Assembly (NCBI GenBank): GCA_022661535.1 | Contig: JAKULF010000009.1 | Location: 1,612,001 to 1,676,000, forward strand | Length of the DNA stretch: 64,000 nucleotides | Source of the DNA: Eutypa lata | Taxonomy: Eukaryota > Ascomycota > Sordariomycetes > Xylariales > Diatrypaceae | Reading direction: 5' to 3' | Shown here: in pieces, positions 23,837 through 34,867 of the stretch | Layout of the letters: the number at the start of each line of letters is the position of its first letter | Numbering within the stretch: position 1 is the first letter of the stretch | Translations under genes and position numbers: made by a program | The notes under the pieces: model-generated | What the model was told of the DNA's origin: nothing | Databases searched by the model: none | The model's input: only the letters and a program-made list of their open reading frames with translations

Positions 23837-24858
23837 ATGTCCGAACCGAGTACTAAGTGCGATGTCTGTGGCAAGACAGAAGAAGATGGAGTTAACCTCA
23901 GGAGCTGCGAGTACTGCGACTCTCGAGTCTTCTGTAGTAAGTTCCCTCTTCTTTCTTGTAGTCCCCATCCCCATTCCCTCCCCATTCCCTCCCTATTTCC
24001 ACCTTCCCCGTTTTCAAATTTCCACTTCCACCACCCCTCCCCGATACACATCGCGGACGCTAAACTCTACCGATCTGTTTATTGATTTTAGGTGAGTCTT
24101 GCCAAGATGCCGACTGGCCCTCCCACAAGGCCTCCTGCTTCATCCCTTTCAGGCAGGCAAAATGGTACGACGCCCACCGACACTGCATGGACGGCTTCCA
24201 TGTCGGCGATCTCGAGCTCATCACCGAGGAGAGGGTAGAGCCGACCACCGGCGACCGCTTAGGGTGGGGGAACTGCCTCATTGAGGAGGGCCCGGAGCTG
24301 AAGCGCAAGTACGAGGAGGAGTTCGGGTGCGACGACTCGAAGTTGTTCGAGGAGTGGCCCCAGGCCTATAGGTACGTCCACACCACCCCCGCCGCCACCG
24401 CCACGTTCTGGTTCCGGCTGTTGACCATGTAAACGTGACGGTCATTCAGGTGGACCTGCTGCGGCGAAGATGGTGCTAGCGAGTGGGGGTGCATCCACGA
24501 CGAGACAGGCCCGTCGCTTGGGGCAGGCTCGTTGTTTGACACAGACCCGTTTTTCACGGCATACACACCTGGCTGGCCGTCCACGAGCGAAATGTTCGAG
24601 GATTTCCATCAATATTATCCTCCGAGAACCAACACCGAGCGCTCCTACGGTCAGGCTGACACTATGGGATTCGTTGCTCTTTATAATCTCTTAAGAGGGC
24701 TTGAGGGAACCATGGGGACTAATGGATCCGATGGGTCAGAGGGGTCAGAGGGGTCAGAGGGGTCAGATTGGACTGATGTATCTGAAGGGTATGAAGGGTC
24801 TGAAGGTGCAGGAGGGTCAGAGGGGGCAGAGAGGGTAGAGAGGCCGCAGGAAATATAG
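23837..24858 (+). CDS. MYND-type zinc-finger protein with acidic Ser/Glu/Gly-rich tail
   Basis: Three exons, 23837-23936, 24092-24371 and 24450-24858, encode 262 residues. The MYND finger is split by the first intron and is complete after splicing: Cys8, Cys11, Cys24, Cys27, Cys33, Cys37, His45, Cys49. MYND fingers usually mediate protein-protein contacts. The middle region has no family I recognise (it includes WTCCGED and WGCIHDETG after the second splice). The C-terminus is a low-complexity run of GSEGSEGSEGS type, from ~24730, encoded by a GGGTCAGAG repeat. The start at 23837 was preferred over an in-frame upstream ATG at 23759 because the finger then lies at the extreme N-terminus behind an AACATG context. 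No neighbour suggests a function. Confidence 0.8.
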
Positions 24859-27800
24859 GAGATTCAAGAAGCAGTCCTTCTGCTGAATAAATTGAAATGT
24901 TGGCGGAGGGGACTTTGTTAAGCCTATTCTATAGTCGGTTCTCAACCAGAGCCCCTCTCAATTATTTCACGCGGATGCGTAGATGCCCGAATTCAGTGAC
25001 AAAAGGGGTACCCTAAAAATTAATCACCTTCCCGCAAAGATTCAGGTTTAATATCAGGCAATAATGCTAGCAGAAACCTAGACCGTATTATAGTCTCCAT
25101 CTCCCTCTCCTCTCGCTATTCCATAATTGACATACCTTCAGAACCCTGCCAAATTTCCATTCAAGGTGTCCTAGCAATATATTGAACGACACGTTCTATC
25201 CTTTGGTATGGTAAGGTACATACACCATACATTACTATTCGGCTGAATTTAAAACTTAGTGTTAATACTATTGTGATTTTTACCGTCATGATTGGCATGG
25301 TGTTTGCCCCTATTTTCTGGTCCACTCGAAAGTATGAAACCACGATGGTTGGAGCAAATACCAAGCCCAGCAGAGAACCGCTTGTATCTGTGCAATCTTC
25401 ATCCAGAAGTACGTTTCTGACTTTAGGAAGCGGGTATTCGTACCTAAGAGGAACGTGCAAGCAAGTCAATTTACTACAACATTCACTCAATACATTAGGT
25501 AGAACTTAATAGGTATTCCATTTGCACCGTCGGGACTCTCTAAAAGTTCTGGCTCTGTGTGTATTGGCCTACATTGTATTTATTATCAGCAATAGATAGA
25601 TCACAGACAAGTAGGCACTATGCATATTGAACGTGAGAGTTAGGTATAGTATATAGTTGATAACGATGATCGTCTGAAGTGGTACCTGTAAGCATGTAAA
25701 ACTCTCCATATAAGGGGGATTCCAAAATAGGGATTTCCTGGTTCATGAGATTACTAAGTAGCACACCAAAGATGAGGGTCTCCTATTGCAACATAGGTGT
25801 ATATGTTGAGGTTGGTATCATATACCGCTCGACCATCTATTTCTTCACCAGTTTATAGCATCGTCTGTAGAAATTCCATTGTGGGCATGGAATGTTCTCC
25901 TACGGCACTATACTGCGTAGTATCTATGCAGTGGCCATACCTAGACGTATTACATCTAGTTACAGACATTTGATATATTACTGCCAAGTCCACATCAAGG
26001 GCCGTAGGCCCCATTTCCTATGTGAGATATACCTTGACACGTCGTAATACGCAATGGCTGGAGAACAATACCGTACTGGGACTCGGATGTTCTGCAACGA
26101 TTATGACAATGCAGATCGTGTGAACCCGTTTATATCGCTTATAATTTACTTTGCCTGCTGCTCCAGCTCACTTAATGTCAACGGGCCGCCTCTTTCCTGT
26201 CTAAGTTAGGAATCCTAAATGAGGCGATTACCGGTGTAGGCCTGGCATGCCATCACCAACTAGCTGGGCCCCTTTCACACCCTCAGAACTTCTAACACGA
26301 AGTGGAACATTAGACGAGGTTAATACGTAGAAACCTGGAATAGTTAAATTTTCGGACTCTGATGGCCGAGATCAACTCGAGGTCGCCAAAATGATGCATC
26401 CCAATGCAACAGCAGCGAGAGAGGAGGTGATCGGTTTCTCAACTTCGAAAAGGGCCAGTCTTTCTAAGACTAGGGAGATGAAGTCTGGAAGTATTCCTTT
26501 TAGAGATTTGGCTTGTCGGGACATTGGGCAACGGTAAACTTAACGAGTTCTTACCCTTCATTGATATGTTAATATAGAACCTACAGCTTGTAATTCACGC
26601 AATGTTTCCATTTCTCCAAGGCCACGTCCAGTTCCAGTACTCGTTTCCATGGCAGCACGATGGCCCAATGACTTATTATAGAATGGTATAGGTAAGACTT
26701 TTGATGGTGTGCCTAATACCTGGTGTGAAGCCAAACATCTAATTATGCAAATATCTAGGGCAGCTTCCGTATTCGTCATAGCTTCAGAGGTTAGCAAATA
26801 TTCTTAATAAGAGAAACTCGGTTAATCTATGACCATTCGCATTGTATTCTCATTACTAAGAAGTAGTTCTATCTCAATTAATAGGTCCAATCAACCTGGG
26901 GACTGCAGTTGTCGTTCTGCCAATCTGAACATATCGTATTTTCCGTACAGCCCAAGGTTTGCAGCCGTACATGATCTTAAGCTTAGTTGAACAGTAAGCT
27001 GAGGGGCTTCTTGCATACTAACGACATCTCTGTGAATGCATTGGAATTGGACAAATATGCTATACCCATCTTCGAATACTACCGTACGGCGAGATATGAA
27101 CTACGAAGTTTAGTGCTACTACCCTATCCCCGGTGCACTAACTATCTGAGACACCACAAACCAAGAAAATAAATTAGTTGATACCATTCCTCTATTTGGG
27201 TTGCTTGAACTTGCAAGCAGCTGAGTATCCCCTGTCTCAACCCCAGCTAGACATCAGACAATTTCATGCATCCGACTTCGAGAAAGCGAACACCTCCAAT
27301 TGCCTAAAATATGTATCGGGACGATGAGGGAATGACGATCAGTACTTAATCGTCTGAGAAGAGGATGAGGATTATAGACATTATGGTGACGAACACGACG
27401 ACAACGAAGGCGAGAACCCGTAAACCACCTCTACTATTTATTGCTCACACACACATACACGTAAAATTGACATTTTACTCTTCGCATGACATGATACGAT
27501 GTGTACCCATACTACCACTCCTTTTACAAAACTGGTTGACATTAGGAAGAGAGTAGTCCCTGCTCGGGAGGGGAAAAACACGTATCATGTGCCTTAACAC
27601 ACGCATTATACATTGTACCACTTTTACCCAAAGGGAAATACTTAACTATTACTAAGTACTTATCAAACCTTAATCGGAAATCATATAGGAAACATAGCCG
27701 GTATATCGGTACGAAAAAAGGTTGGTCCCGTTCGGATATGCTTCGAAGGCTATAGCACACGTATAATACAGTATAATACGTGTTTTGGAAACCCTAACCC

Positions 27801-29322
27801 CAGTCCCTACCCCGGCTCCTACCCCGGCCCCGGGTCCGGTGCCTGAGGAAGACTAGCGCCAGAAGAGCACCTTGGGGGTTAATGACAGGGTTAAAAGTAA
27901 CGCAATTTAATCCATACCAAGATTGGGCAACCTTGGCGGTCTACCTTCGAAGTATCGTAAGTACCTATTTATTCGGCTTAGCTTTAAGTGGCGTATCTAC
28001 GTACATATCTCTCTGCATAGCATCCTGAAGCTATTTACATAGATATCATGTTCATAAAAGGTAAAATTTGTAATCATAAAAGTCCCGCTATTTACTCAAT
28101 TAGCAGTAACGCTATAATTCAGAACACGAGTTGACGATACTTTCTTCTGCGTTGATCTATCTTTTAGTTCACTTAGCTATCTTTTAAACTACGACACCGA
28201 TTACATCGACGACCTCCTTAATGCCCTCATCCATAACCTTGCGATGATCAAGGTTGAGATTAAGTCGTCCGATAACCAGAGGCTAGGCTTAGGGGCGGTA
28301 GATAGAGGTCCGCCAAATGCGCTCCGCGATAAATCCCCGGGACTAGTTTCGGCTCTTGTCGTCTGCTTGGGATGGACTGCAGGCTACTGTCCGCGTCAAT
28401 GGGATTGCTATGGCTTGGAACGCATCTAAATTATGTAGGATTGCACGATGCTGTCCGACTTGATATAGGATAATGACCTAGTGGGAGTATACGGGATGGA
28501 AGAGGGATGTTAGTCATCCTCCAGCTTCTGTTCCGAATAATGGGAGAGATCCAATGCAGGGATTTGGAGATGATTATCATTACGCATATTACTGGATCCT
28601 TTAACTAGTCTGCAAGAGATGCGTTCGTTTGCCCTTAGTTGTGATAGTACCTATAGGTGGCTGTATTATACAGTAGCTATATTGCTATGTATCTATAAGG
28701 GGGTCCGCCGGGCAGGGACAGGGGGGCGAGCATTGGACCATCATTAGCTGATCCTCGAGCAAGCCTTCACTACCAAACTACACCCTCGCTTGGTTGCGAG
28801 GTTTGGACACACTAGGGAAACGGCAAAGGAGCCGAAAATAATAAGATCAGGAGGCTATCGAGGGAATCTAGCGAAGGGTAAAAAAAATGAGGTTCAATCT
28901 CCAAAGGTTCTGAAGCCCACAACAGCTAGCGAGAAGGGGTACTCGGCAGTGGTACGACATTGATGACGAGTAGGTAAGATCAGACGACGCAACGGTGATA
29001 TCAACAAGTGTGTGAACGGGCTGCGCTAGACTAGGTACATAGCAGGTAACCCGACGATTGGGATAACTCTTCGCCACTGTCCAAGCTTACGGGACTGCCG
29101 ATTGGACACGAAACACATCAATTGGGTAGCTTAGAGTTGGTTCGAGCGTTGCGAATATACTGTAATTGCTTTGTACTTCTCATGTCCTCATTGCATCAAG
29201 TCTATGAATTAACAAGTTTCCTACCCGATTCCTTCGTTGGTTCTTGAACCATGTATCTATCTACTATGTAGTATCCTAATCGCTGTACATCCACCTCCGA
29301 GCCTTCTTCCAGGCTAGGCTTT
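24859..29322. other. Gene-poor 4.5-kb stretch with possible coding relics
   Basis: No complete gene can be supported. A stretch at 28170-28429 on the plus strand reads open with coding-like composition (NYDTDYIDDLLNALIHNL, then KVEIKSSDN) but has no recognised family. A minus-strand frame at 26558-26797 is similar. Both could be decayed exons. A CCCTACCCCGG-type GC-rich repeat lies at 27790-27840. Composition is intermediate without RIP saturation. Confidence 0.4.
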
Positions 29323-30723
29323 TTACAAGGTTATAGCTTCGGTAAACTTAGCGAGGAATGGGTCCGCCAGAAGTCTGGGCAGGCACTTGGACTCGACGCC
29401 GATAATCAGCTCGATTCCACCCTCGGGAAGCTTGGGGAGCACCAGCGAGCCGCCGTTAATGACGCCGACGTCGGGGCTGCGGACGGCCTGGATGGTGCTG
29501 CCGAGGCCTTTGCCCCAGTCGAGGCTGTACATAGCCATGTTGATCCAGGACGTCTGGACGCAGTTATAGCCGGGCACGTCCAGGAAGGCTGTCGCCACGA
29601 CTCGGTTGGCGTCCTCGACGCCCTCGAACAGAGTGCTCAAGTCGTCAACGTACTGGTCGTTGAGGCGCTGCACGGCCTTGCGGATGACGATGGAAATGTC
29701 GGCCAGGCTGGCAGTTGTGAGCATCTTGCGGATGGACATCTGAGGGGCCACCCATCCAAGCCAGTTACCGAAGGTCCTGGGGTGCACAGGGGGGTCGGTG
29801 CGTGAACGCGCGTCAACGGCGATGTTAAAGATGGACGTCGGGTCCTCCTTCAGCTCATCGATGGGGAACTGGGCGTTCATGACCGAGCGCCACATCAGCG
29901 CCGACATGGCATCGTTGGTAGACACGAACTCCTGGTCCGTGGGTTCCGTGGCGTTCTTGGGCGACGCCTCGGCCTTGAGCGCCGCAAGCCCCTCGGCAGA
30001 GAAGCGGAAGACCTGCCCGACGTGGTCTCTGGAGATCATCTTGGGCGGGAACCCCTCGGGCGTGAAAGGCAGCACCAGGATCTCCGGGTGCTCCTCGGGC
30101 TTGCCGGCGTTGCGGCCGGAAGGCTTCATGTGCTTCTCTCTGTCGGTGAACCAGACGTCGGGGATCTCTTTGCGCGGCCCGGTCTCGATGCCCTGGACGC
30201 GGCGACACTCCTCGGCCCACGTCTCGAGCCAGGTGAAGTAGGTGGTCGCATCAGCGAAGACGTGGAAGAAGCAGCAGGTGATGAGCATACCGCCCGGGAT
30301 GAAGTTGACCTGAATGTCGGCGGCGGGCAGACGCTCGCCGGGGCTGAACCAGGTGAAGCGGCGGCACAGGAGATCGCCGGGGAAGGCGGCGAGCGGGAAG
30401 TGCTTCGCCTTCATCTCGGCGAAGGTGTGCGAGAAGGCGCCTGGGGCTCGGAGGTCCTTGGCGATGATGGTCTCGTAGTCATCGTACTTGTGCAGCTTCA
30501 AGACGCCATCCGGCTTGGTGTCGGGGTTGGGCACGCCTTCGCAGCCGAGGGTAGGGATGCGCTCTTTGGTAGCCTCGAGGCCGGACTTGAGCACGCGGAA
30601 GCACTCGTCCATGTCGTAGCCCTCGGGCAGCTCGAGCGGGAATACATAACGAATGTAACCCTTCGGGCCGGCCTTTTCCAGAGGAATTAGGGTAGGGATC
30701 TGACGTGCATACGCGGAAGCCAT
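29323..30723 (-). CDS. BAHD-family acyltransferase (trichothecene 3-O-acetyltransferase-like)
   Basis: A single exon of 466 residues, GC-rich. It carries the BAHD catalytic motif HVFAD (His154, Asp158) and a diverged DFGWG motif read as DWGKG (402-406). An N-terminal IPLEKAG-type opening, NFIPGGMLITCCFFHVFADA and the VDARSRTDPP segment are typical of fungal transferases related to Tri101. The enzyme would move an acyl group from acyl-CoA, or in PKS clusters sometimes from a carrier-bound chain, to a hydroxyl or amine. It lies beside an HR-PKS without a release domain, so tailoring esterification or product release are both plausible. The product looks cytosolic. Similarity class is confident; substrate and role are inference. 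Confidence 0.85.
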   Translation of the reverse strand: MASAYARQIPTLIPLEKAGPKGYIRYVFPLELPEGYDMDECFRVLKSGLEATKERIPTLGCEGVPNPDTKPDGVLKLHKYDDYETIIAKDLRAPGAFSHTFAEMKAKHFPLAAFPGDLLCRRFTWFSPGERLPAADIQVNFIPGGMLITCCFFHVFADATTYFTWLETWAEECRRVQGIETGPRKEIPDVWFTDREKHMKPSGRNAGKPEEHPEILVLPFTPEGFPPKMISRDHVGQVFRFSAEGLAALKAEASPKNATEPTDQEFVSTNDAMSALMWRSVMNAQFPIDELKEDPTSIFNIAVDARSRTDPPVHPRTFGNWLGWVAPQMSIRKMLTTASLADISIVIRKAVQRLNDQYVDDLSTLFEGVEDANRVVATAFLDVPGYNCVQTSWINMAMYSLDWGKGLGSTIQAVRSPDVGVINGGSLVLPKLPEGGIELIIGVESKCLPRLLADPFLAKFTEAITL

Positions 30724-32741
30724 CTTACGCCAACTGCCGAAGGGATAAGGTGAGATGAGGGAAATAGGTAATAAGAAAGGTGGGATGACAATGGAAGACT
30801 ACCTTGGTATTACAACGCGATGAGTATAGTTACTTAAGATATCAAGTCCTTTCCCCCCCAGCGTCGGCCTCTCCTTATTATAAACCGACTTGGGGTCAGG
30901 CTTGTCAGGTTCGCTTGGGCTGCACTCGCCAACCTCCAAGGCGGTCTCGATAGGTGCAGTACGATGGGGCGACGCCGGGCCCAAGCTTGTCTGCCAACTC
31001 ATCTGCTCATTTCTCCCCCTTAGTCAACTAACCCTGTTTCATGTAGTTTTCATGTAGCTATGCAGGGAAGAAGCGTTGGTAATGCACTACCCCAGTAGAT
31101 GCAGCAATCCCAGGACTGGACAAGTTTTGCCCCAGTTAAGCACTTGGTAACTAGCTGGGCCGCGTATAACTATCGGTAGAATCAACAATTCGGCAAGCCC
31201 TAATTTGGCCTGCCTTCTCGGCTCGTCAGCTCCTCTGCTGTGGATATGCGTTGATGCTACTGTATGGACACCTTACCACAATCAATTATGGACAATACCC
31301 CTAATGAGGCATCGCTCAATACCGGAGCTGAATACGGTACGAGCCGTGCACGCCGTTGGGACTGTCCCACATAGTTAGCATCCCCATACCAAGTCGTTCG
31401 TCGACGATAACCACGATAACTACTGGATACTTCGAACTAGCGCAGTACTCGGCGTTGGATACAATCCATACTAGTCAGTAGTACAATCCTACACCATCCT
31501 TTAGCGTGGTAGGGGTTTTGGCCCAGAGATTTACATTAAGGATTTGATCCTCTTTCCGGGCTTATGGAAATTGTTAAATGTTTACTGGTAAATTGATAAC
31601 TAGGTACATGGGAATGTATAAAGATACGGGTGTGCTATCTTCATAATAAAAATGCTTCGATTCGGGATAGGTAAGCCCAGTGATTTTCGTAGAAACCTTA
31701 TACGATTTGTTAAACAGCCATAGGCATTAGTTAATCAGTCTTGGAGTTAACTATGGGTTCGCGTAGTAGTAAAAGATCGCCCCGGATGTAAACGGGTAAC
31801 CCCCTAGCCTCTCATAGTACCTTAGATACTTAACCGATGTAATATATACATATGTAGTAGCGTACCTATCTGGAAGCCAAAATAGCTATCAAAGGGGACG
31901 TGCTATTAGCTAATTCGATGTATGCACTTAAGACAATTGTACGCATTAACTAGCGTTAAGTTACTGCAGAACTTAAGAAAATTGCTATAGTCATTTAAAC
32001 GACAGTTATAAGTTAGACTTCACACTATAATACCCGGGGGGGGACGCTGTAGACTCAGCTTTCGAGAAATCTGACCAAGCAGCCAAGCAGGCCAGGGGTT
32101 TAAGGCGACTGGGTTGGGGTGCCTGGGGTGCCTGCGCTGATCCCACTTACCGCAGTTCTGGTTCTACTACGTGTGTAAGTGCCAGGAGTGCCATGGCATA
32201 GGCGACCCAGGGGCAGAAACTGCAGACTATAATGCATTCTGAATAGTCAATCTACATAGCGTGCACGGATCAAATTATACAATTTTGTGCTTCTATGCCA
32301 TCCGATCGGATACCACAGTTCTGGTTCTTAACTAAAGTGCCATGGCATGATTACTTCGTACGGCACTTTAAAAAACCCCTAGGATTCCAGGCCAAGCCAG
32401 CTCCGTCCCGACATGGGTCCCGGTCGTTATGGCGTTCATGGCTTCGTTCCATGTTCTTCAGGATTCTTGCCGTAACCTTATTCGTACAGGGCATGGATCT
32501 TACGCTCCAGGGGTCCGGCGAAAAACTGGAGGAACGCCGCACATCTCATCGCTATTTGCAAGGCTCATCGTTATTCCTCCAGCTCCTTCCTTTCATCTTC
32601 GATTTCGCTCGTTCTGCATCTTATAAGTAACTTACCCTTTGTACTGTTGCATTTTTTCCCTGCCTATAACTATCTATGCGTATTTTTATTTTCCCTCAAC
32701 ACACTCATTTACGTATAGGGCATACTCGTCGTTGACACTCA
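30724..32741. other. Divergent intergenic region between acyltransferase and PTH11-like gene
   Basis: About 2 kb without a supportable gene; it contains the promoters of two divergently transcribed genes. Two imperfect direct copies of a CAGTTCTGGTTCT...TGCCATGGCAT block occur at about 32152-32201 and 32309-32347; function unknown. A short frame at 30799-31002 was judged 5' leader rather than protein. Confidence 0.45.
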
Positions 32742-34038
32742 ATGGAGGTGAATCCTATTATCGTGGCGGCCTTTGGCCCTCCTCCCGACGGAATAGATTT
32801 GGCCGAGTCCCAGGAGACGGCGATCAGTGTAGTTGCCATTGTATGCACAGCCATTGCTACCATTGCCTTGGGTCTACGGCTATGGGCCAGAAATTTACAG
32901 AGCTTCGGCATGATGGCCGATGACTGGTTGATGGTTGTTGCGCTCGTATGTCGAACTCGGCCCGAGATGTGTCTTCTTTGCTAGACTGCTAACCATGACC
33001 AGATCTTCACCTTGGGTACTCTTGCCATTACTCTTCTCGGTGCTCGAGCCGGCGCTGGCAAACACGTCTGGGCTTTGGAGCCGCAAGATGTTTCCAACGT
33101 CTTCAGGGTATGATACTTTCAGACTGGTGCCTAGATTGCTTATTGTCTCCTAACCTCTGCTCCTAGTTGCTATTTGCCTACACGTACATCTACGCCGGCA
33201 GTGTTTCGTTCACCAAGCTGTCCATCCTGCTATTCTATCGCCGATTGTTCGAGAGGGGCACAAAGTGGTTTCATATCCGTCTTGCCTTCGCGTTTTTCCT
33301 TTGTGTCGGCTACCCGATTACCATTTGGGGCGTGGCATCTGGTCTTTGCCGGCCCGCGTCCTTCTTCTGGACGCAGTTCATTGGCGAAACGGGTACTTGC
33401 ATTAATACCAATGCTTCCTTCCTGAGCCTGACGGCCATCAACATGGTCAACGACATCGTCGTCTTGATTGTCCCCTTACCCGAGATCATGCAACTTCAGA
33501 TGTCGACCAAGAGAAAGGTCGCCGTCTGCGGTATCATGTTACTGGGCAGCTTGTGCGTAGCATCCCGAGCCATCCGAATTGTCGCGTAAGCTAACGATGT
33601 GTCTGATCTAGTGTATGCATTGCGAGTATCGTGCGTATCTGGGCCTTCGTCGAGTTCACCCGGGCCACCGACATCACCTGGGTGCAAGCTCAAGTGTTCC
33701 TCTGGTCATCGGTCGAGCCAGCATTCGGCATTGTGTCGGCGTGCCTACCCAACTTACGCCCTCTTTTTCGTCTCGCGAAGAAGAACCTAACATCTGGCGG
33801 AGGGGGAGAATCCAGTAGGGGGGCGTACGGCTATGGAACGAAGGCCACTCGGGTAGGAAACAGCTATATCCGATTTGGGACGGGAGACGACTCGAGCAGG
33901 AACGAGGAGGATGAGGTGGCCCTGACCAGCATCAGCAAGGGGGATCCGACGAATAGCTCACTTCCTCATAACACAATCGTGGTACGATCCGATATTCACC
34001 AGGTCAACCAGCCGAATCAGTTTAACCAATCGAGGTGA
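32742..34038 (+). CDS. PTH11-type seven-transmembrane protein (fungal rhodopsin-like domain)
   Basis: Four exons, 32742-32945, 33003-33107, 33167-33552 and 33612-34038, encode 373 residues. The third intron uses donor GTGCGT and has a CTAAC branch site; splicing restores the family pattern FVCIASIVRIW. Hallmarks are the GLRLWAR and DDWLMV stretch after helix 1, FTKLSILLFYRRLF, GTCINTNASFL, and the C-terminal LWSSVEPAFGIVSACLPNLRPLF. Seven hydrophobic segments span roughly residues 20-290, followed by a polar Ser/Asn-rich cytoplasmic tail. There is no N-terminal CFEM domain. Members are plasma-membrane proteins, some acting as GPCR-like sensors, and many have no known ligand. The location between acyltransferase and PKS suggests either a cluster-linked sensor or a bystander. 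Confidence 0.85.
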
Positions 34039-34867
34039 CCGAATACCCGAGTCGCATCCAAACCCACGAAGGCGTAACTGTAATTGGGCCAGTCTACGAT
34101 GTTTCAACTCTCCGCGGAATGGTAATGTCGTAAGAGCCTGTATAGGTTTGATACCTATACGCTAGACGTGACACGGCCCGTGCGAGATGATGTCTTTGGT
34201 TATCGGAACATGCCGCTACGGTTATGGTGGCAGTCAGCCTCTTCGCTGGTATCGCAGAGTTGTTTAAAAGTTAGAACTGGGCCTGTCCTAGCTGGCCCCC
34301 TATTTCTGGGTCGCCGTGGACTTTGACTCTGCAGTCGGGTCTGCCGTATATAGATATATTTAATTTGCCGGGACAATCCCGGAACTGTCATTATTGATAC
34401 TACCAATAGAGCTTGTATATATAAGAACAATAGAATCCTACAAACAATGATAACGTATTTCCTCATTTGCCGACTATATTTTTTCGTGTAGTCGCTGAAC
34501 GTGCAATGATTATCACCGATGCGGCGGCGTAAAGTACTTGACGCAAGCAGATATATAGTTCCTTAGGTTCTACTTGATTTTCCCCCGGAAACCCACTAAA
34601 ATAATACAATACATCACAGCAAGATATTTCACAAAACGAAAAAAGCGCGCAGTCATACAATTTCAACATATACGTATTCTATGTGGCAACAGGTTATAGT
34701 ATATATGTATGTAAACCAAAACATTCTCGATACTGCTCTAGGTATACCCGTCCTACATGCGCAAAGGATAATGAGAAAAGGAAAGAGGATCCGATACATC
34801 CAGGTGCGCAATGCTGGCCAAAACAAGTAAGGAAAGACGACGTGCTACTTCTATCTATCTATATATC
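34039..34867. other. Convergent spacer between PTH11-like gene and PKS
   Basis: The two genes end toward each other here, so this should contain both terminators or polyadenylation regions. No coding pattern seen. Confidence 0.5.

Noticed and set aside
30022..30690. Long antisense open frame over the acyltransferase gene
   Set aside because: It is a GC-rich shadow of the BAHD coding strand; its translation (Gly/Glu/Val-rich) has no domain, while the minus strand carries HxxxD and DWGKG.
30799..31002. Upstream frame as an N-terminal extension of the acyltransferase
   Set aside because: It would need an intron with no convincing donor/acceptor pair, and the downstream Met already gives a normal-length protein.
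32295..32630. 111-codon frame upstream of the PTH11-like gene
   Set aside because: No homology pattern, low-complexity hydrophobic end, and it lies where the promoter and 5' leader are expected.
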